Source: Oscillospiraceae bacterium (GTDB taxonomy: Bacteria; Bacillota; Clostridia; Oscillospirales; Acutalibacteraceae). From it: DNA of 38,237 nt. Under the pieces are notes generated by a model, which saw nothing but the letters and a program-made list of their open reading frames with translations, did no database searches and had not been told where the DNA came from. This document shows, one piece after another, positions 17,581 to 26,364 of the stretch. The stretch's first letter is position 1. Each line of letters opens with the position of its first letter. The translations under genes were made by a program, and so were the position numbers. The stretch lies in NCBI GenBank assembly GCA_015065645.1, contig SVPW01000023.1, forward strand, positions 1 to 38,237. The letters are read 5' to 3'.

Positions 17581-20526
17581 ATGACCGACTTTGAAAAAAT
17601 GCTTCAAAATCCACCCCCAAAATACCGTCCTGCACCGTTTTGGTCATGGAACGAAAAGTTAGATACAGAAGAAACAAAAAAACAAATAAGGCAGATGAAC
17701 GAAGCGGGTCTTGGTGGCTTTTTTATGCACGCAAGAGGAGGGCTTCAAACTAACTATCTATCTGATGAATGGTTTGATAATATTTCCGCTTCATTAGATG
17801 AGGGTAATTCCTGCGGTATGCTTGCTTGGGGATACGATGAAAACGGTTGGCCAAGCGGATTCGGAAGTGGAGCAGTAAACGGATTGGGACTTAAATATCA
17901 GCAGAAATATTTAAGATGTAAATGCGTTGAGGCCCCTGTACAAAATGAGTTTACATTATCAAATGTAAGCTTTGAGGGTGAAATATATAATTGCTATTTT
18001 GATGTAAATCCGTTTTATGTTGATACCTTAAATCCTGAAGTTATAGGTGAATTTTTAAAATCAACCCACGAAAAATACCGTGAAAAGCTGGGCAGTGATT
18101 TTAAAAAGATGAAAGGCTTTTTTACCGATGAACCGCAAGCATCAAGAAACGGTGTACCGTGGTCCTTTAATCTTGAAAAAGAGTATGAAAAAATATACGG
18201 TGAGTCAATAAGAGAGCATTTGCCCAAACTCTTTTACCGTATTAATGGTTTTGAGGAATTCCGCTTTAGATATTGGCAGCTTGTAAGGGATCTTTTCACC
18301 GATAGCTTTATGGGAACTATAGGTAAATGGTGTAAAGAAAACGGCTGTGAGCTTACAGGTCATGCGGTGCTTGAAGAGGATTTTTATGAGCATATTTTAG
18401 CAAACGGAAGCTGTATGCCCTCTTATGAGTTTATGGATATTCCGGGTATGGATCATCTGTGCCGTGGTATGCCATCGGCTCAAACTGAAATGCAGCTTTC
18501 TTCAGTTTGTAATCAGCTTGGTAAAAAGCAGATTTTATCTGAAACCTTTGCGGCTTGCGGTTGGAATGTAAGCTTTGAGGATTTGAGAAGACTTTATGAG
18601 CATCAGATGGTGCATGGTATAAACCTTTTGTGTCAGCACCTAGAAGGGTATTCTTTAAGGGGAATACGCAAGCGTGATTATCCGGCATCCCTTTATCGTC
18701 ATCAGCCGTGGTGGAATGATTATAAGATATTTAATGATATGGTAAGCCGTATCGGTATGCTTTTAGCAGAGGGTGAGGTTAATTTCAATATTCTCGTGCT
18801 TCACACAATAGAAAGCGGCTGGCTTTTAACCGATAATCGTGATGAAACTGATGCTTATGCTAAAAAACTTGCCCGTGTTATGGATGAATTGGAAAACAAA
18901 CAGCTTCATTATCATCTGGGTGAAAGCAGAATTATTAAGCGCCACGGCAGTGTTAAAAACGGAAAGCTAAATATCGGAGCACAAAGCTATTCGGTTGTTG
19001 TTGTTCCACCTGCGAAGTGCCTTGATGAAAATACATTTAATATGCTGTGTGAATTTAAAGGGCAGGGCGGTACAGTTATTTTCACAGAAGAAATACCCAA
19101 ATATTTAAACGGTGTAAAATGTGAAAGGATTATAGATTTTGCAAATAATTGCATTATAACCGATAGCTTGCATATAGCAGAAAATATATCAAAGGATTAC
19201 CGTTTGCTTGCTTTGAATTTAGATGATGAATCACAAAGTCAGTTTATCCGTTCAACCGTAAGATACTTTAGCCAACAACAGATGACAATGTATTATATTT
19301 GCAATTTTGGTGATAACGAATCTGCTGTAACACTTGATGTTAAGGGCAAAAGTGCCAAGCTTTTTGATTCATTAAGTGGTGAGATAATACCTGTTTGTTT
19401 TGAAAACTGCGGTGATAAGCTTAAAATCCAAAACAAAATCCCGTCAAATTCAAGTGTTATATTTTTTGTTTACGAAGACCCGGAAAAAACACTTGAAAAT
19501 TCCTTGGATAATGAAAATTCAATCAGTATTTCAGATAAATTAAAGGGAGAATGGAAAATTTCAACTGCTGATAGCAATTCTATTACTCTTGATTATTGTG
19601 ATTTGATGGTAAATGGTGAAGTGATTTCTTTAAATCTTCCTGTGAGTGATGTTCAGGATATACTTTGCTCTTACGGCAAAGCGGTAAATGCAAAAATCAT
19701 TTTCCATGTTAATATTAAAGAAACCTCATTCAGCACCTGTGAGCTTATGCTTGAAACTCCTGAAATTTTTGATATTTTCGTTAATAGCAGTAAGGTTGAA
19801 AAGGTTATAACAGGATATAAGCACGATGTTTGTTTTAAAACGGTTGATATTTACAAATATCTTAAAAATGGCGAAAATGAGATTTGCTTATCCTGTAATT
19901 TTGAGCAAAGCGAAGCCGTTTATAAAATGTTAGATGATATTAAATATTTTGAATCGGTAAAAAATAGCCTTACATACGATATGGAAATAGAGGCTGTTTA
20001 TTTAAAGGGCGATTTTGGGGTTTATACCGATAATGAATTTATGTTTATTGAGCGTAACGCTGTAAAAACAGAGGGTGGTTTTTATCTTGATAAAGCACCT
20101 GATTATGTTTATGATGGCTCGCTTGAAATACAAGGCTATCCCTTCTTTGCAGGAAGTATTACACTTTGCAAAAAAATAAGCTTATCGGAAGATGAAGCTG
20201 AAAATGCGGTTATTAAGTTCTCAAAATTACCAAGCATTGTAACTGATGTTTGCGTTAACGGTAAGGATATTGGTAAAATAATGTGGAAACCGTATAGCCT
20301 TGATATATCTGAATATGTCCGTGCCGGTGAAAATGAAATTAAAATCACCTTGACCGGAAGCCTCAGAAATCTGCTTGGTCCTTTCCATCTCAATGAGGGA
20401 GAAACATATACGGCATTACCGTTTTATTTCTTCCGGAAAACCAATATTTGGGGCTGGGGTGACGGAATAAATCATAAATGGACAGATGATTATTCATTTG
20501 TTCAAAACGGATTGTTTTTTGAATAA
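17581..20526 (+). CDS. GH106-like glycoside hydrolase (alpha-L-rhamnosidase-related)
   Basis: A 981-residue protein that begins PPPKYRPAPFWSWNEKL and has GLGGFFMHARGGL near residue 50 and GYDENGWPSGF near residue 88. These features are typical of large clostridial proteins annotated as GH106/alpha-L-rhamnosidase-like or GH2-sugar-binding glycosidases. A TIM barrel occupies the first 400 or so residues, followed by a domain with VVVPPAKCL and beta-sandwich domains; one near the C-terminus (GYPFFAGSI, VNGKDIGKIMWKP) looks like a GH2-type sugar-binding fold. The catalytic residues cannot be assigned with confidence. There is no signal peptide. ATG 17581 has GGGAG eight bases upstream; the in-frame TTG at 17566 overlaps that site and is unlikely. 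The substrate is uncertain: rhamnoside is a family guess. Confidence 0.72.
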   Translation: MTDFEKMLQNPPPKYRPAPFWSWNEKLDTEETKKQIRQMNEAGLGGFFMHARGGLQTNYLSDEWFDNISASLDEGNSCGMLAWGYDENGWPSGFGSGAVNGLGLKYQQKYLRCKCVEAPVQNEFTLSNVSFEGEIYNCYFDVNPFYVDTLNPEVIGEFLKSTHEKYREKLGSDFKKMKGFFTDEPQASRNGVPWSFNLEKEYEKIYGESIREHLPKLFYRINGFEEFRFRYWQLVRDLFTDSFMGTIGKWCKENGCELTGHAVLEEDFYEHILANGSCMPSYEFMDIPGMDHLCRGMPSAQTEMQLSSVCNQLGKKQILSETFAACGWNVSFEDLRRLYEHQMVHGINLLCQHLEGYSLRGIRKRDYPASLYRHQPWWNDYKIFNDMVSRIGMLLAEGEVNFNILVLHTIESGWLLTDNRDETDAYAKKLARVMDELENKQLHYHLGESRIIKRHGSVKNGKLNIGAQSYSVVVVPPAKCLDENTFNMLCEFKGQGGTVIFTEEIPKYLNGVKCERIIDFANNCIITDSLHIAENISKDYRLLALNLDDESQSQFIRSTVRYFSQQQMTMYYICNFGDNESAVTLDVKGKSAKLFDSLSGEIIPVCFENCGDKLKIQNKIPSNSSVIFFVYEDPEKTLENSLDNENSISISDKLKGEWKISTADSNSITLDYCDLMVNGEVISLNLPVSDVQDILCSYGKAVNAKIIFHVNIKETSFSTCELMLETPEIFDIFVNSSKVEKVITGYKHDVCFKTVDIYKYLKNGENEICLSCNFEQSEAVYKMLDDIKYFESVKNSLTYDMEIEAVYLKGDFGVYTDNEFMFIERNAVKTEGGFYLDKAPDYVYDGSLEIQGYPFFAGSITLCKKISLSEDEAENAVIKFSKLPSIVTDVCVNGKDIGKIMWKPYSLDISEYVRAGENEIKITLTGSLRNLLGPFHLNEGETYTALPFYFFRKTNIWGWGDGINHKWTDDYSFVQNGLFFE

Positions 20527-20540
20527 AAGGAGCATCTATT

Positions 20541-21518
20541 ATGATTAAACTTGCAAGTAAGAAGAATCAGGACTTTCGTCTTTTAAATCTTACAGATCCT
20601 CAATTAAAGATAGATGAGTGGGACAAAGATAATCAAACCGGAAAAATCTTCAAAAAAACGGTAGAAACTCTGATAGAAAGGGTATCACCTGATTTGATTA
20701 CATTAAGCGGGGATTTATCTTATGCGGATGATTTTGAGTCCTATAAAAAATTTGCAGAATATTTTGATTCCTTTAAAATTCCGTGGAGCTGCTGTTTTGG
20801 TAATCATGATAATCAGGATGGAGATGAGGCTGTTCAAAAGGTTATTGATGAATATATGAAACACGAATATTTCGTTTTTGAAAAATGTGATTCATCACTT
20901 GGTAACAGCAATTTAGTTATTCTTATCGAGAAAAACGGTAATAATGCTGAGGGTATAATTTTAATGGATACCCACGATAGAGTGTACTATAAAGAGAATG
21001 ATTGCGGAATAAATCAGGCTTGGGGATATTTAACTCCCGAGCAGCTTAGTTGGTATAGTGACCGCATATCAGAGCTTAAAAAAATAGGCTGTAATGATAC
21101 CACTCTTATCACTCATATTCCGATAAATGCGTATCTTTCGGCTGCAAAAGCGGCATTTAAAAATCCCCATCATGATAAATCGGTAAAGCTTGAAGATACT
21201 TACGGTATAAAGATTTGGAATGAAGGTTATGAAGATTCATACGGAGTTTTGCATGAACCCATAAGCGCATACCCGGAGGATGAGGGTGCATTTGATTTGA
21301 TATGTAAATTAGATTCCACCAAAAACATCATCTGCGGTCATAATCACGTTAATAACTGGGTTGTAAAATATTGCGGTGTGCGTTTTATTTTCGGCACAAA
21401 AACGGGATGTGGCAGTTATTGGGAGCCTGAGATTAACGGAGGTACGGTGCTCACTATAAATGAAAACGGTGTTGTATCGGTTAATCACGAATATGTAGAT
21501 GTATCAAACCTTTTGTAA
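20541..21518 (+). CDS. Cytoplasmic calcineurin-like metallophosphoesterase
   Basis: A 325-residue protein with a complete metallophosphoesterase core: TDPQ (D19), SGDLSYADD (D58), FGNHDN (N88, H89), THIP and GHNHVNNW. As in the exported enzyme at 6127, the first metal motif is DxQ instead of DxH, suggesting that both belong to the same branch. There is no signal peptide or membrane segment. It should hydrolyse a phosphomonoester or phosphodiester in the cytoplasm. The gap to the GH106-like gene is only 14 bp and contains AAAAGGAG, so it is the last gene of this block. An intrinsic terminator follows. Its substrate may be a sugar phosphate released by the neighbouring glycosidases, but this is inference from position only. 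Confidence 0.85.
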   Translation: MIKLASKKNQDFRLLNLTDPQLKIDEWDKDNQTGKIFKKTVETLIERVSPDLITLSGDLSYADDFESYKKFAEYFDSFKIPWSCCFGNHDNQDGDEAVQKVIDEYMKHEYFVFEKCDSSLGNSNLVILIEKNGNNAEGIILMDTHDRVYYKENDCGINQAWGYLTPEQLSWYSDRISELKKIGCNDTTLITHIPINAYLSAAKAAFKNPHHDKSVKLEDTYGIKIWNEGYEDSYGVLHEPISAYPEDEGAFDLICKLDSTKNIICGHNHVNNWVVKYCGVRFIFGTKTGCGSYWEPEINGGTVLTINENGVVSVNHEYVDVSNLL

Positions 21519-21540
21519 AGAAAGTTTTATTGCAAAAAAT

Positions 21541-21577
21541 ACCCCAATCTCAAAAATGGAGATTGGGGTTTCGTTTT
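21541..21577. terminator. Terminator between convergent genes
   Basis: A perfect 11-bp stem (ACCCCAATCTC 21541-21551, complement 21559-21569) with a 7-nt loop is followed by TTCGTTTTTT. On the minus strand it is followed by ATTTTTTGC, so it could stop transcription from both sides. It lies between the phosphoesterase and GH20 genes. Confidence 0.85.
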
Positions 21578-23167
21578 TTAAATCACATTTGCACTGGCTG
21601 TTTTTATCCAATTGTTAAAATCGGCTTTGTCAGCACGGAAAGTAAGTATTTTTTCTTCAAGCTCAGGTATTCTGTCAATTTTACCGTCACGCAGTTCGAT
21701 AAGACGCTCCATACAGCTCTTCATTCTCATTATAAGACCGCCAAGTCTTATATCCTGAACATCAAAACCGTGTGGCTTATTTTCACGATACCACTGAATT
21801 TTAAATGTTTTGTAAAAATCTTCTGTGCGTTTAATCATTTTTTTATAATCGGCAATAAGCGCATCAATCGTATTCATATCCTTGGTTTCATAAGCTTTTC
21901 TTGTACGAACACCTATGTCAACCTTGTATTGCATTACCGAACAAAGCTTTGAAAGGGTATCAAATAGATATGAAAATTCTCCTGTTCGGCAAGCGGCATT
22001 TTTTAGTTTTCGTGCAAAGCTTGCATATTTTTTGGAATCCTTATCTGATACTGTTGTATCAAAAATGCCCATAAAGCAATCGTTGTAAAGACCGTATTTT
22101 GAGGGGTTTACAATGCCTTTGGTTTTAATGAGCTTATCGGGGAGGTCAAGAAGCATAAAGTCATCAAAGTTATAGCCTGTCCACTCCTTAAACTTTTCCT
22201 TAATATCAGTCATAAGGTTAATACCGTTAGCAAGACAAGCGGCATAGCATAAAGAGGGTAGTATAGCATACATTGAAGTTTCAGCACCGTTATCACCCCA
22301 GCAGGTAATAAAGGCATCCTTTATTCCGCTGTCAATACAGGCTGAAATTGCGGCTTTTGTAGTACGCAAAGAAAATTCATTGTGGGGAGCAAATCCTGAC
22401 CATTTCCACGCACCGCCTGCAAACATAACCTTATTGGTAAGTGATTTGTGACCTTTAATCATATCGGTGTATGTTTTTTTATCGGCATGATAATAATCCC
22501 AATAAACAAGAGTGAGCTCTTCGGGAATCATTGCCTTGATTTCAGGACTAAAGTTTTTGATTTTACCATAATAAGCGCCACCGCTTGCAAGACGGTAGAA
22601 CATATCACTCCACATCATAGGCTTAAAATCATATTTTTTTGTTAATTCACAAACCCTTTTAAGGTGACGGAGTAATATATCTGTTCTGTTTTGGAGGCCG
22701 TTGCGGTCAAGAAATCTTCCTTTACCTAAGTTGTGAGCTTCGTCCATACCTATATGTATTTTATCTGTTCTGAAACACTTTCTAAGGGTGGACATAATGT
22801 TTTCGATAAGGTTGTATGTTCTTTCATCGTCAACAAGTAAAATATCATCAATATCCGTAATTGATGCATATTTTGGCCATCTAACAGCGGCATTCATATG
22901 AGCAAGTGTTTGAATACAGGGAACCAGTTCCACACCCAAACCGTAACAGTAGTCATCAAGCTCTTTTAATTCTTCCTGTGTGTATCTTCCACGCAAATAA
23001 CCAAAATATTCCTCGTTATCAACCTCATAGGTTTCCTCCATATAAAGCTGAACCTGGTTATAACCCATTTTTGCAATTATAGCTATAAATTTTTTAAGCT
23101 CATCAGGTTTCATAACTGCGTTTCTTGAACAGTCAATCATAATGCCGAAGGTGTTAAAATTTTTCAT
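21578..23167 (-). CDS. GH20-type beta-N-acetylhexosaminidase
   Basis: A 529-residue TIM-barrel protein of the GH20 type, expected to remove terminal beta-linked GlcNAc or GalNAc by substrate-assisted catalysis. The strongest evidence is HIGMDEAH, with the neighbouring catalytic pair D142-E143. It also has the early substrate-binding arginine in DCSRNAV (R14), YMEETYEV on an early strand and IQTLAHM on a middle strand. The usual N-terminal beta domain of classical GH20 enzymes is missing and a helical C-terminal region of about 180 residues follows the barrel, marking a divergent branch. There is no signal peptide. GGAGG lies upstream of the ATG. Its position convergent with the mannosidase/galactosidase block fits a locus for N-glycan-like oligosaccharides. 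Confidence 0.78.
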   Translation of the reverse strand: MKNFNTFGIMIDCSRNAVMKPDELKKFIAIIAKMGYNQVQLYMEETYEVDNEEYFGYLRGRYTQEELKELDDYCYGLGVELVPCIQTLAHMNAAVRWPKYASITDIDDILLVDDERTYNLIENIMSTLRKCFRTDKIHIGMDEAHNLGKGRFLDRNGLQNRTDILLRHLKRVCELTKKYDFKPMMWSDMFYRLASGGAYYGKIKNFSPEIKAMIPEELTLVYWDYYHADKKTYTDMIKGHKSLTNKVMFAGGAWKWSGFAPHNEFSLRTTKAAISACIDSGIKDAFITCWGDNGAETSMYAILPSLCYAACLANGINLMTDIKEKFKEWTGYNFDDFMLLDLPDKLIKTKGIVNPSKYGLYNDCFMGIFDTTVSDKDSKKYASFARKLKNAACRTGEFSYLFDTLSKLCSVMQYKVDIGVRTRKAYETKDMNTIDALIADYKKMIKRTEDFYKTFKIQWYRENKPHGFDVQDIRLGGLIMRMKSCMERLIELRDGKIDRIPELEEKILTFRADKADFNNWIKTASANVI

Positions 23168-23251
23168 AATAAAAAACCTCCATTATTTAAGAGTTATTTT
23201 TTATAATTATTACATATTTTTTATATAAAGTAAATACCTAAAATACCAAAA

Positions 23252-23287
23252 ATGCAGAAGAGATTATTTAAAAAAACTCTTCTGCAT
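23252..23287 (-). terminator. Terminator of the aspartokinase operon
   Basis: ATGCAGAAGAG (23252-23262) pairs perfectly with CTCTTCTGCAT (23277-23287). Read on the minus strand the hairpin is followed by TTTTTGGTATTTT. It lies just past the aspartokinase stop codon. Confidence 0.75.
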
Positions 23288-23305
23288 AAGTTTTAAAATA
23301 CAAAA

Positions 23306-24514
23306 TTACTGAATAAACTTTTCGTGAACAGCCTGAACAGCCTTGTCGGCATATTTGCCGTCAATAAGAACCGAAACCTTTATTTCACTTGTGGAAATCA
23401 TTTGAATGTTAATTCCTGCATCAAAGAGTGCTTCAAACATCTTGGAGGCAACACCCGGATGGCTTTCCATACCTGCTCCCACAATGGAAACCTTTGCACA
23501 GCTGTTATCGGTAACAACCTCTTTGTATTCAAGAATATCTGCAATAGATTCGATAGCTGTTATTGCGTCTTTACCCTGATCAAGCGGTACGGTAAAGGTT
23601 ATATCCTTTGTGCCGTCACGACCAACGGATTGAAGAATAATATCAACATTTATTTTAAACTGAGCAAGCTTATTGAAAAGCTTAAATGCAACTCCCGGAG
23701 TGTCATTTAAACCGATAACCGAAATACGGGTTACATTAGTGTCTTTTGCAACGCCTCTGATAAGTGTTTTTTCCATTTTTACTATCTCCTTTACAATTGT
23801 ACCGGGTTTACGCTCAAGACTTGAAAGCACCTCAAGCTCTACATTATATTTTTTAGCCATTTCAACAGAACGGTTATTTAAAACCTGAGCACCAAGAGTG
23901 GCAAGCTCAAGCATTTCGTCATAGGTTATTTGGTCAAGCTTCTGTGTATTTGTTACCTTTCTTGGGTCAGCGGTGTAAACACCGTCAACATCGGTATAAA
24001 TCTGGCAACAGTCAGCCTTCATAGCAGCGGCAATAGCAACCGCACTTGTATCAGAACCACCTCTGCCGAGGGTGGTAAGATCATCATATTTGTTAAGACC
24101 TTGGAAACCTGCAACAATGATTATTTTATGCTTTGAAACCTCTAATTTTAGTCTTTCTGTATTGATGTTGCGAATACGGGCAATACCGTGATGAGAATCG
24201 GTATTAAATCCTGCCTGCCAGCCAAGTAATGAAATTACAGGGCAACCAAGCTTTTCAATAGCCATTGCAAGAAGTGCTATTGAAATTTGCTCTCCCGAAG
24301 CAAGAAGCATATCCATTTCTCTTTTGGAAGGACCATCGGGATTGATTTCTTTTGCTTTTTCGATAAGATCATCGGTTGTGTCACCCTGAGCAGAAACAAC
24401 AACTATTACATCATTGCCTTTTTTGTAGTCGTCAATGATAATGTTAGCAACATTGAAAACACGCTCGGCATTGGCAACAGATGAACCACCGAATTTTTTT
24501 ACGATTAATGACAT
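23306..24514 (-). CDS. lysC: Aspartate kinase
   Basis: A monofunctional aspartokinase of 402 residues, the normal length for this class. It phosphorylates L-aspartate with ATP, the first step towards lysine, threonine, methionine and diaminopimelate. The nucleotide-binding KFGGSSVA lies at residues 7-14; GRGGSDTSAVA and TDVDGVYTADPR are further family signatures of the kinase domain. From about residue 265 two ACT domains follow (RISVIGLNDTPGV, KVSIVGAGMESHPGV), which mediate feedback inhibition. GGAGG precedes the ATG. It is the third gene of a minus-strand operon after the ACT-domain protein and homoserine dehydrogenase (36-bp gap). The company suggests threonine-branch control, but which end product inhibits it cannot be read from sequence. 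Confidence 0.95.
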   Translation of the reverse strand: MSLIVKKFGGSSVANAERVFNVANIIIDDYKKGNDVIVVVSAQGDTTDDLIEKAKEINPDGPSKREMDMLLASGEQISIALLAMAIEKLGCPVISLLGWQAGFNTDSHHGIARIRNINTERLKLEVSKHKIIIVAGFQGLNKYDDLTTLGRGGSDTSAVAIAAAMKADCCQIYTDVDGVYTADPRKVTNTQKLDQITYDEMLELATLGAQVLNNRSVEMAKKYNVELEVLSSLERKPGTIVKEIVKMEKTLIRGVAKDTNVTRISVIGLNDTPGVAFKLFNKLAQFKINVDIILQSVGRDGTKDITFTVPLDQGKDAITAIESIADILEYKEVVTDNSCAKVSIVGAGMESHPGVASKMFEALFDAGINIQMISTSEIKVSVLIDGKYADKAVQAVHEKFIQ

Positions 24515-24550
24515 TTATAAAACCTCCGTTGGAAGAATGTATATTAATTA

Positions 24551-25777
24551 TTAGAACAGTGTATGCATTATTTTTACCTTATCGGCTTTGATTGATGCGA
24601 TTTTTTCTCTTAAAGAACTCTCGGTATCTTCATCGGTAAGAAACGCAATTTCGCTCTTATAACGGTTTTTAATTATGCCGTCATGATCGGGGAAGGCTAA
24701 TGCTGATGTTTCAATCAATGCATCATAATCATTGGATTTTGCATATACATAAAGCCTTGTTTTAAGATCGGGTGTAACAACATAATCGCTGTCACCATCT
24801 TCCCAGAAAACATATTTGCGTGAATTAAGATGCTTTGCACAGTCAATAATATCTGCTACAACAGCACTGGCAGTAGGGAATTTGCCTGCACCTTTACCGT
24901 AAAACATAACATCGTCAGTTTCATCGCCGGTAACAACAACTGCATTAAATACACCGTGTACTCCTGAAAGGATATGGTCACGGCTAACCAAGGTTGGGCG
25001 AACATGAGCACTTATTTTGCCATCAGCAAGCTTTGTGGCTGTTCCTATAAGCTTGATTACACAGTTAAAATTGTCGGCATACTCAACATCGTCAAGTGAA
25101 ATATCGGTAATACCTTCTGTTTTAACCTGTTCGGGATAAACATGCTTTCCAAATCCCAATGAAGCCAAAATACAAATTTTTCGGCAGGCATCGTGCCCTT
25201 CAATATCGGCTGTGGGGTCTTTTTCTGCATAGCCATTGTCCTGAGCTAATTTCAAAGCTTCATCAAAGGGCATATTGTCTACAATCATTTTATTCAGAAT
25301 ATAGTTAGTTGTGCCGTTTAGAATACCCTTAACCTCAGTAATTTCGTTAGCAGCAAGGCATTGTGACATAGGGCGAAGAACGGGAATACCGCCGCCAACA
25401 CTTGCCTCAAATAAAAAGTTTACATTCTTTTCTTTTGCTATGCTTAAAAGCTCTGCACCCTTTGCGGCAACCAATTCTTTATTAGAGGTTACAACGCTCT
25501 TTCCGGCGTTAAGACATTTTTTTACAAAATCATAAGCAGGATTAACTCCTCCCATTGCTTCCGCTACAATTTTAACATCTTCATCTTGAAGAATAACATT
25601 AAAATCCTTTGTGAATTTGTCACTGTAAGGAAGATCGTCAAAATCCCTCAGGTCAAGAATATATTTAACTTCAATATCATCCTTTACCTTATCGCTTATG
25701 CGTTTGTGCTCGTTTATAAGTATTTCGGCAACACCGGAGCCTACAACACCGTGTCCCAAAATCGCTGCATATATCAT
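24551..25777 (-). CDS. hom: Homoserine dehydrogenase
   Basis: A 408-residue enzyme that reduces aspartate semialdehyde to homoserine with NAD(P)H. It has the Rossmann motif ILGHGVVGSG near the N-terminus, then VTSNKELVA, FEASVGGGIPVLRP, KGILNGTTNYIL and DPTADIEGHDACRK, all typical of the family. A short C-terminal ACT-like domain (about residues 335-408) follows, a little shorter than in the usual form of about 430 residues. GGAGG lies before the ATG. It is second in the operon, 29 bp after the ACT-domain protein and 36 bp before aspartokinase, committing aspartate semialdehyde to threonine and methionine. No frameshift or missing motif is seen. Confidence 0.95.
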   Translation of the reverse strand: MIYAAILGHGVVGSGVAEILINEHKRISDKVKDDIEVKYILDLRDFDDLPYSDKFTKDFNVILQDEDVKIVAEAMGGVNPAYDFVKKCLNAGKSVVTSNKELVAAKGAELLSIAKEKNVNFLFEASVGGGIPVLRPMSQCLAANEITEVKGILNGTTNYILNKMIVDNMPFDEALKLAQDNGYAEKDPTADIEGHDACRKICILASLGFGKHVYPEQVKTEGITDISLDDVEYADNFNCVIKLIGTATKLADGKISAHVRPTLVSRDHILSGVHGVFNAVVVTGDETDDVMFYGKGAGKFPTASAVVADIIDCAKHLNSRKYVFWEDGDSDYVVTPDLKTRLYVYAKSNDYDALIETSALAFPDHDGIIKNRYKSEIAFLTDEDTESSLREKIASIKADKVKIMHTLF

Positions 25778-25806
25778 TTTTTGAATACCTCCGAAAATTT
25801 TGAATT

Positions 25807-26235
25807 TTATACAACTTTTACGGATAAAATACCGTCAGTAGTTTTAAGCTGTAGCAGAAGCTCATCAATAGTAATCTTGATATGATTTATATCTATTGTG
25901 AGTGAAACTGCAGCAGCACCGTCTATTGGTTTTTCCTGATTAACGGTTACAAGATTTGCTCCGTTTTCATAAAGCAGGGTTGTCATTGCGGAAAAAACAC
26001 CGGCTTTATCTGAAAGTAAAGCGCTTAAATTAATGCAACTGCTTTCATCGGCTGAATAGGCAAATACATAATCACGGTATTTGTAAAAAGCACTGCGTGA
26101 AATGCCTGCCATTTTAATTGCCTGTGAAGCATTTGCCGCTTTGCCTTGGGCAAGTAATTCTTTTGCATGCAAAACCCCTTCAAATACATCAGGTAACACC
26201 TTTGTACTGACTAATACAAATTCATTTTTTTGCAT
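25807..26235 (-). CDS. ACT-domain protein (PheB/ThrR-like)
   Basis: A 142-residue protein. The first 60 or so residues include a short helix-turn-helix-like stretch (ASQAIKMAGISRSAFYKYR). The C-terminal half is an ACT domain (INLSALLSDKAGVFSAM...VSLTIDI). This layout matches the small PheB/UPF0735 family, which often precedes hom in Firmicutes and is thought to sense an amino acid, and which includes a threonine-operon regulator in Bacillus. It is first in the hom-aspartokinase operon, with GGAGG before the ATG and a strong promoter about 30 bp upstream. It could be the operon's regulator, possibly sensing threonine; that is inference. No other function is evident. Confidence 0.82.
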   Translation of the reverse strand: MQKNEFVLVSTKVLPDVFEGVLHAKELLAQGKAANASQAIKMAGISRSAFYKYRDYVFAYSADESSCINLSALLSDKAGVFSAMTTLLYENGANLVTVNQEKPIDGAAAVSLTIDINHIKITIDELLLQLKTTDGILSVKVV

Positions 26236-26267
26236 AACTGTCCTCCACAGATGAACGATTGTTTTTA

Positions 26268-26296
26268 ATTATAATACACTTTATCGGAAAAATCAA
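26268..26296 (-). promoter_or_regulatory. Sigma-A promoter of the ACT-hom-aspartokinase operon
   Basis: On the minus strand TTGATT (26291-26296) and a perfect TATAAT (26268-26273) are separated by exactly 17 bp. The expected transcript start is near 26261, giving a leader of about 25 nt with GGAGG before the ATG. No room remains for a riboswitch or leader-peptide attenuator, so control would have to be at initiation or by the encoded ACT protein. Confidence 0.75.
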
Positions 26297-26305
26297 CATA
26301 AAATA

Positions 26306-26335
26306 TTTACATTTTTTTGGTAATAGTAATATTAT
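26306..26335 (+). promoter_or_regulatory. Putative divergent promoter of the AI-2E-type transporter
   Basis: TTTACA (26306-26311) and TATTAT (26330-26335) are separated by 18 bp and diverge from the ACT-hom promoter. The transcript would start near 26342, giving a short leader with AAAGG. Confidence 0.45.
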
Positions 26336-26364
26336 ATAAAAGATTTTAAAGGTTGGGATTAATT

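Noticed and set aside
21590-21952. Plus-strand 140-codon open frame within the GH20 gene
   Set aside because: It is antisense to a well-supported gene, has odd composition, and shows no family resemblance.
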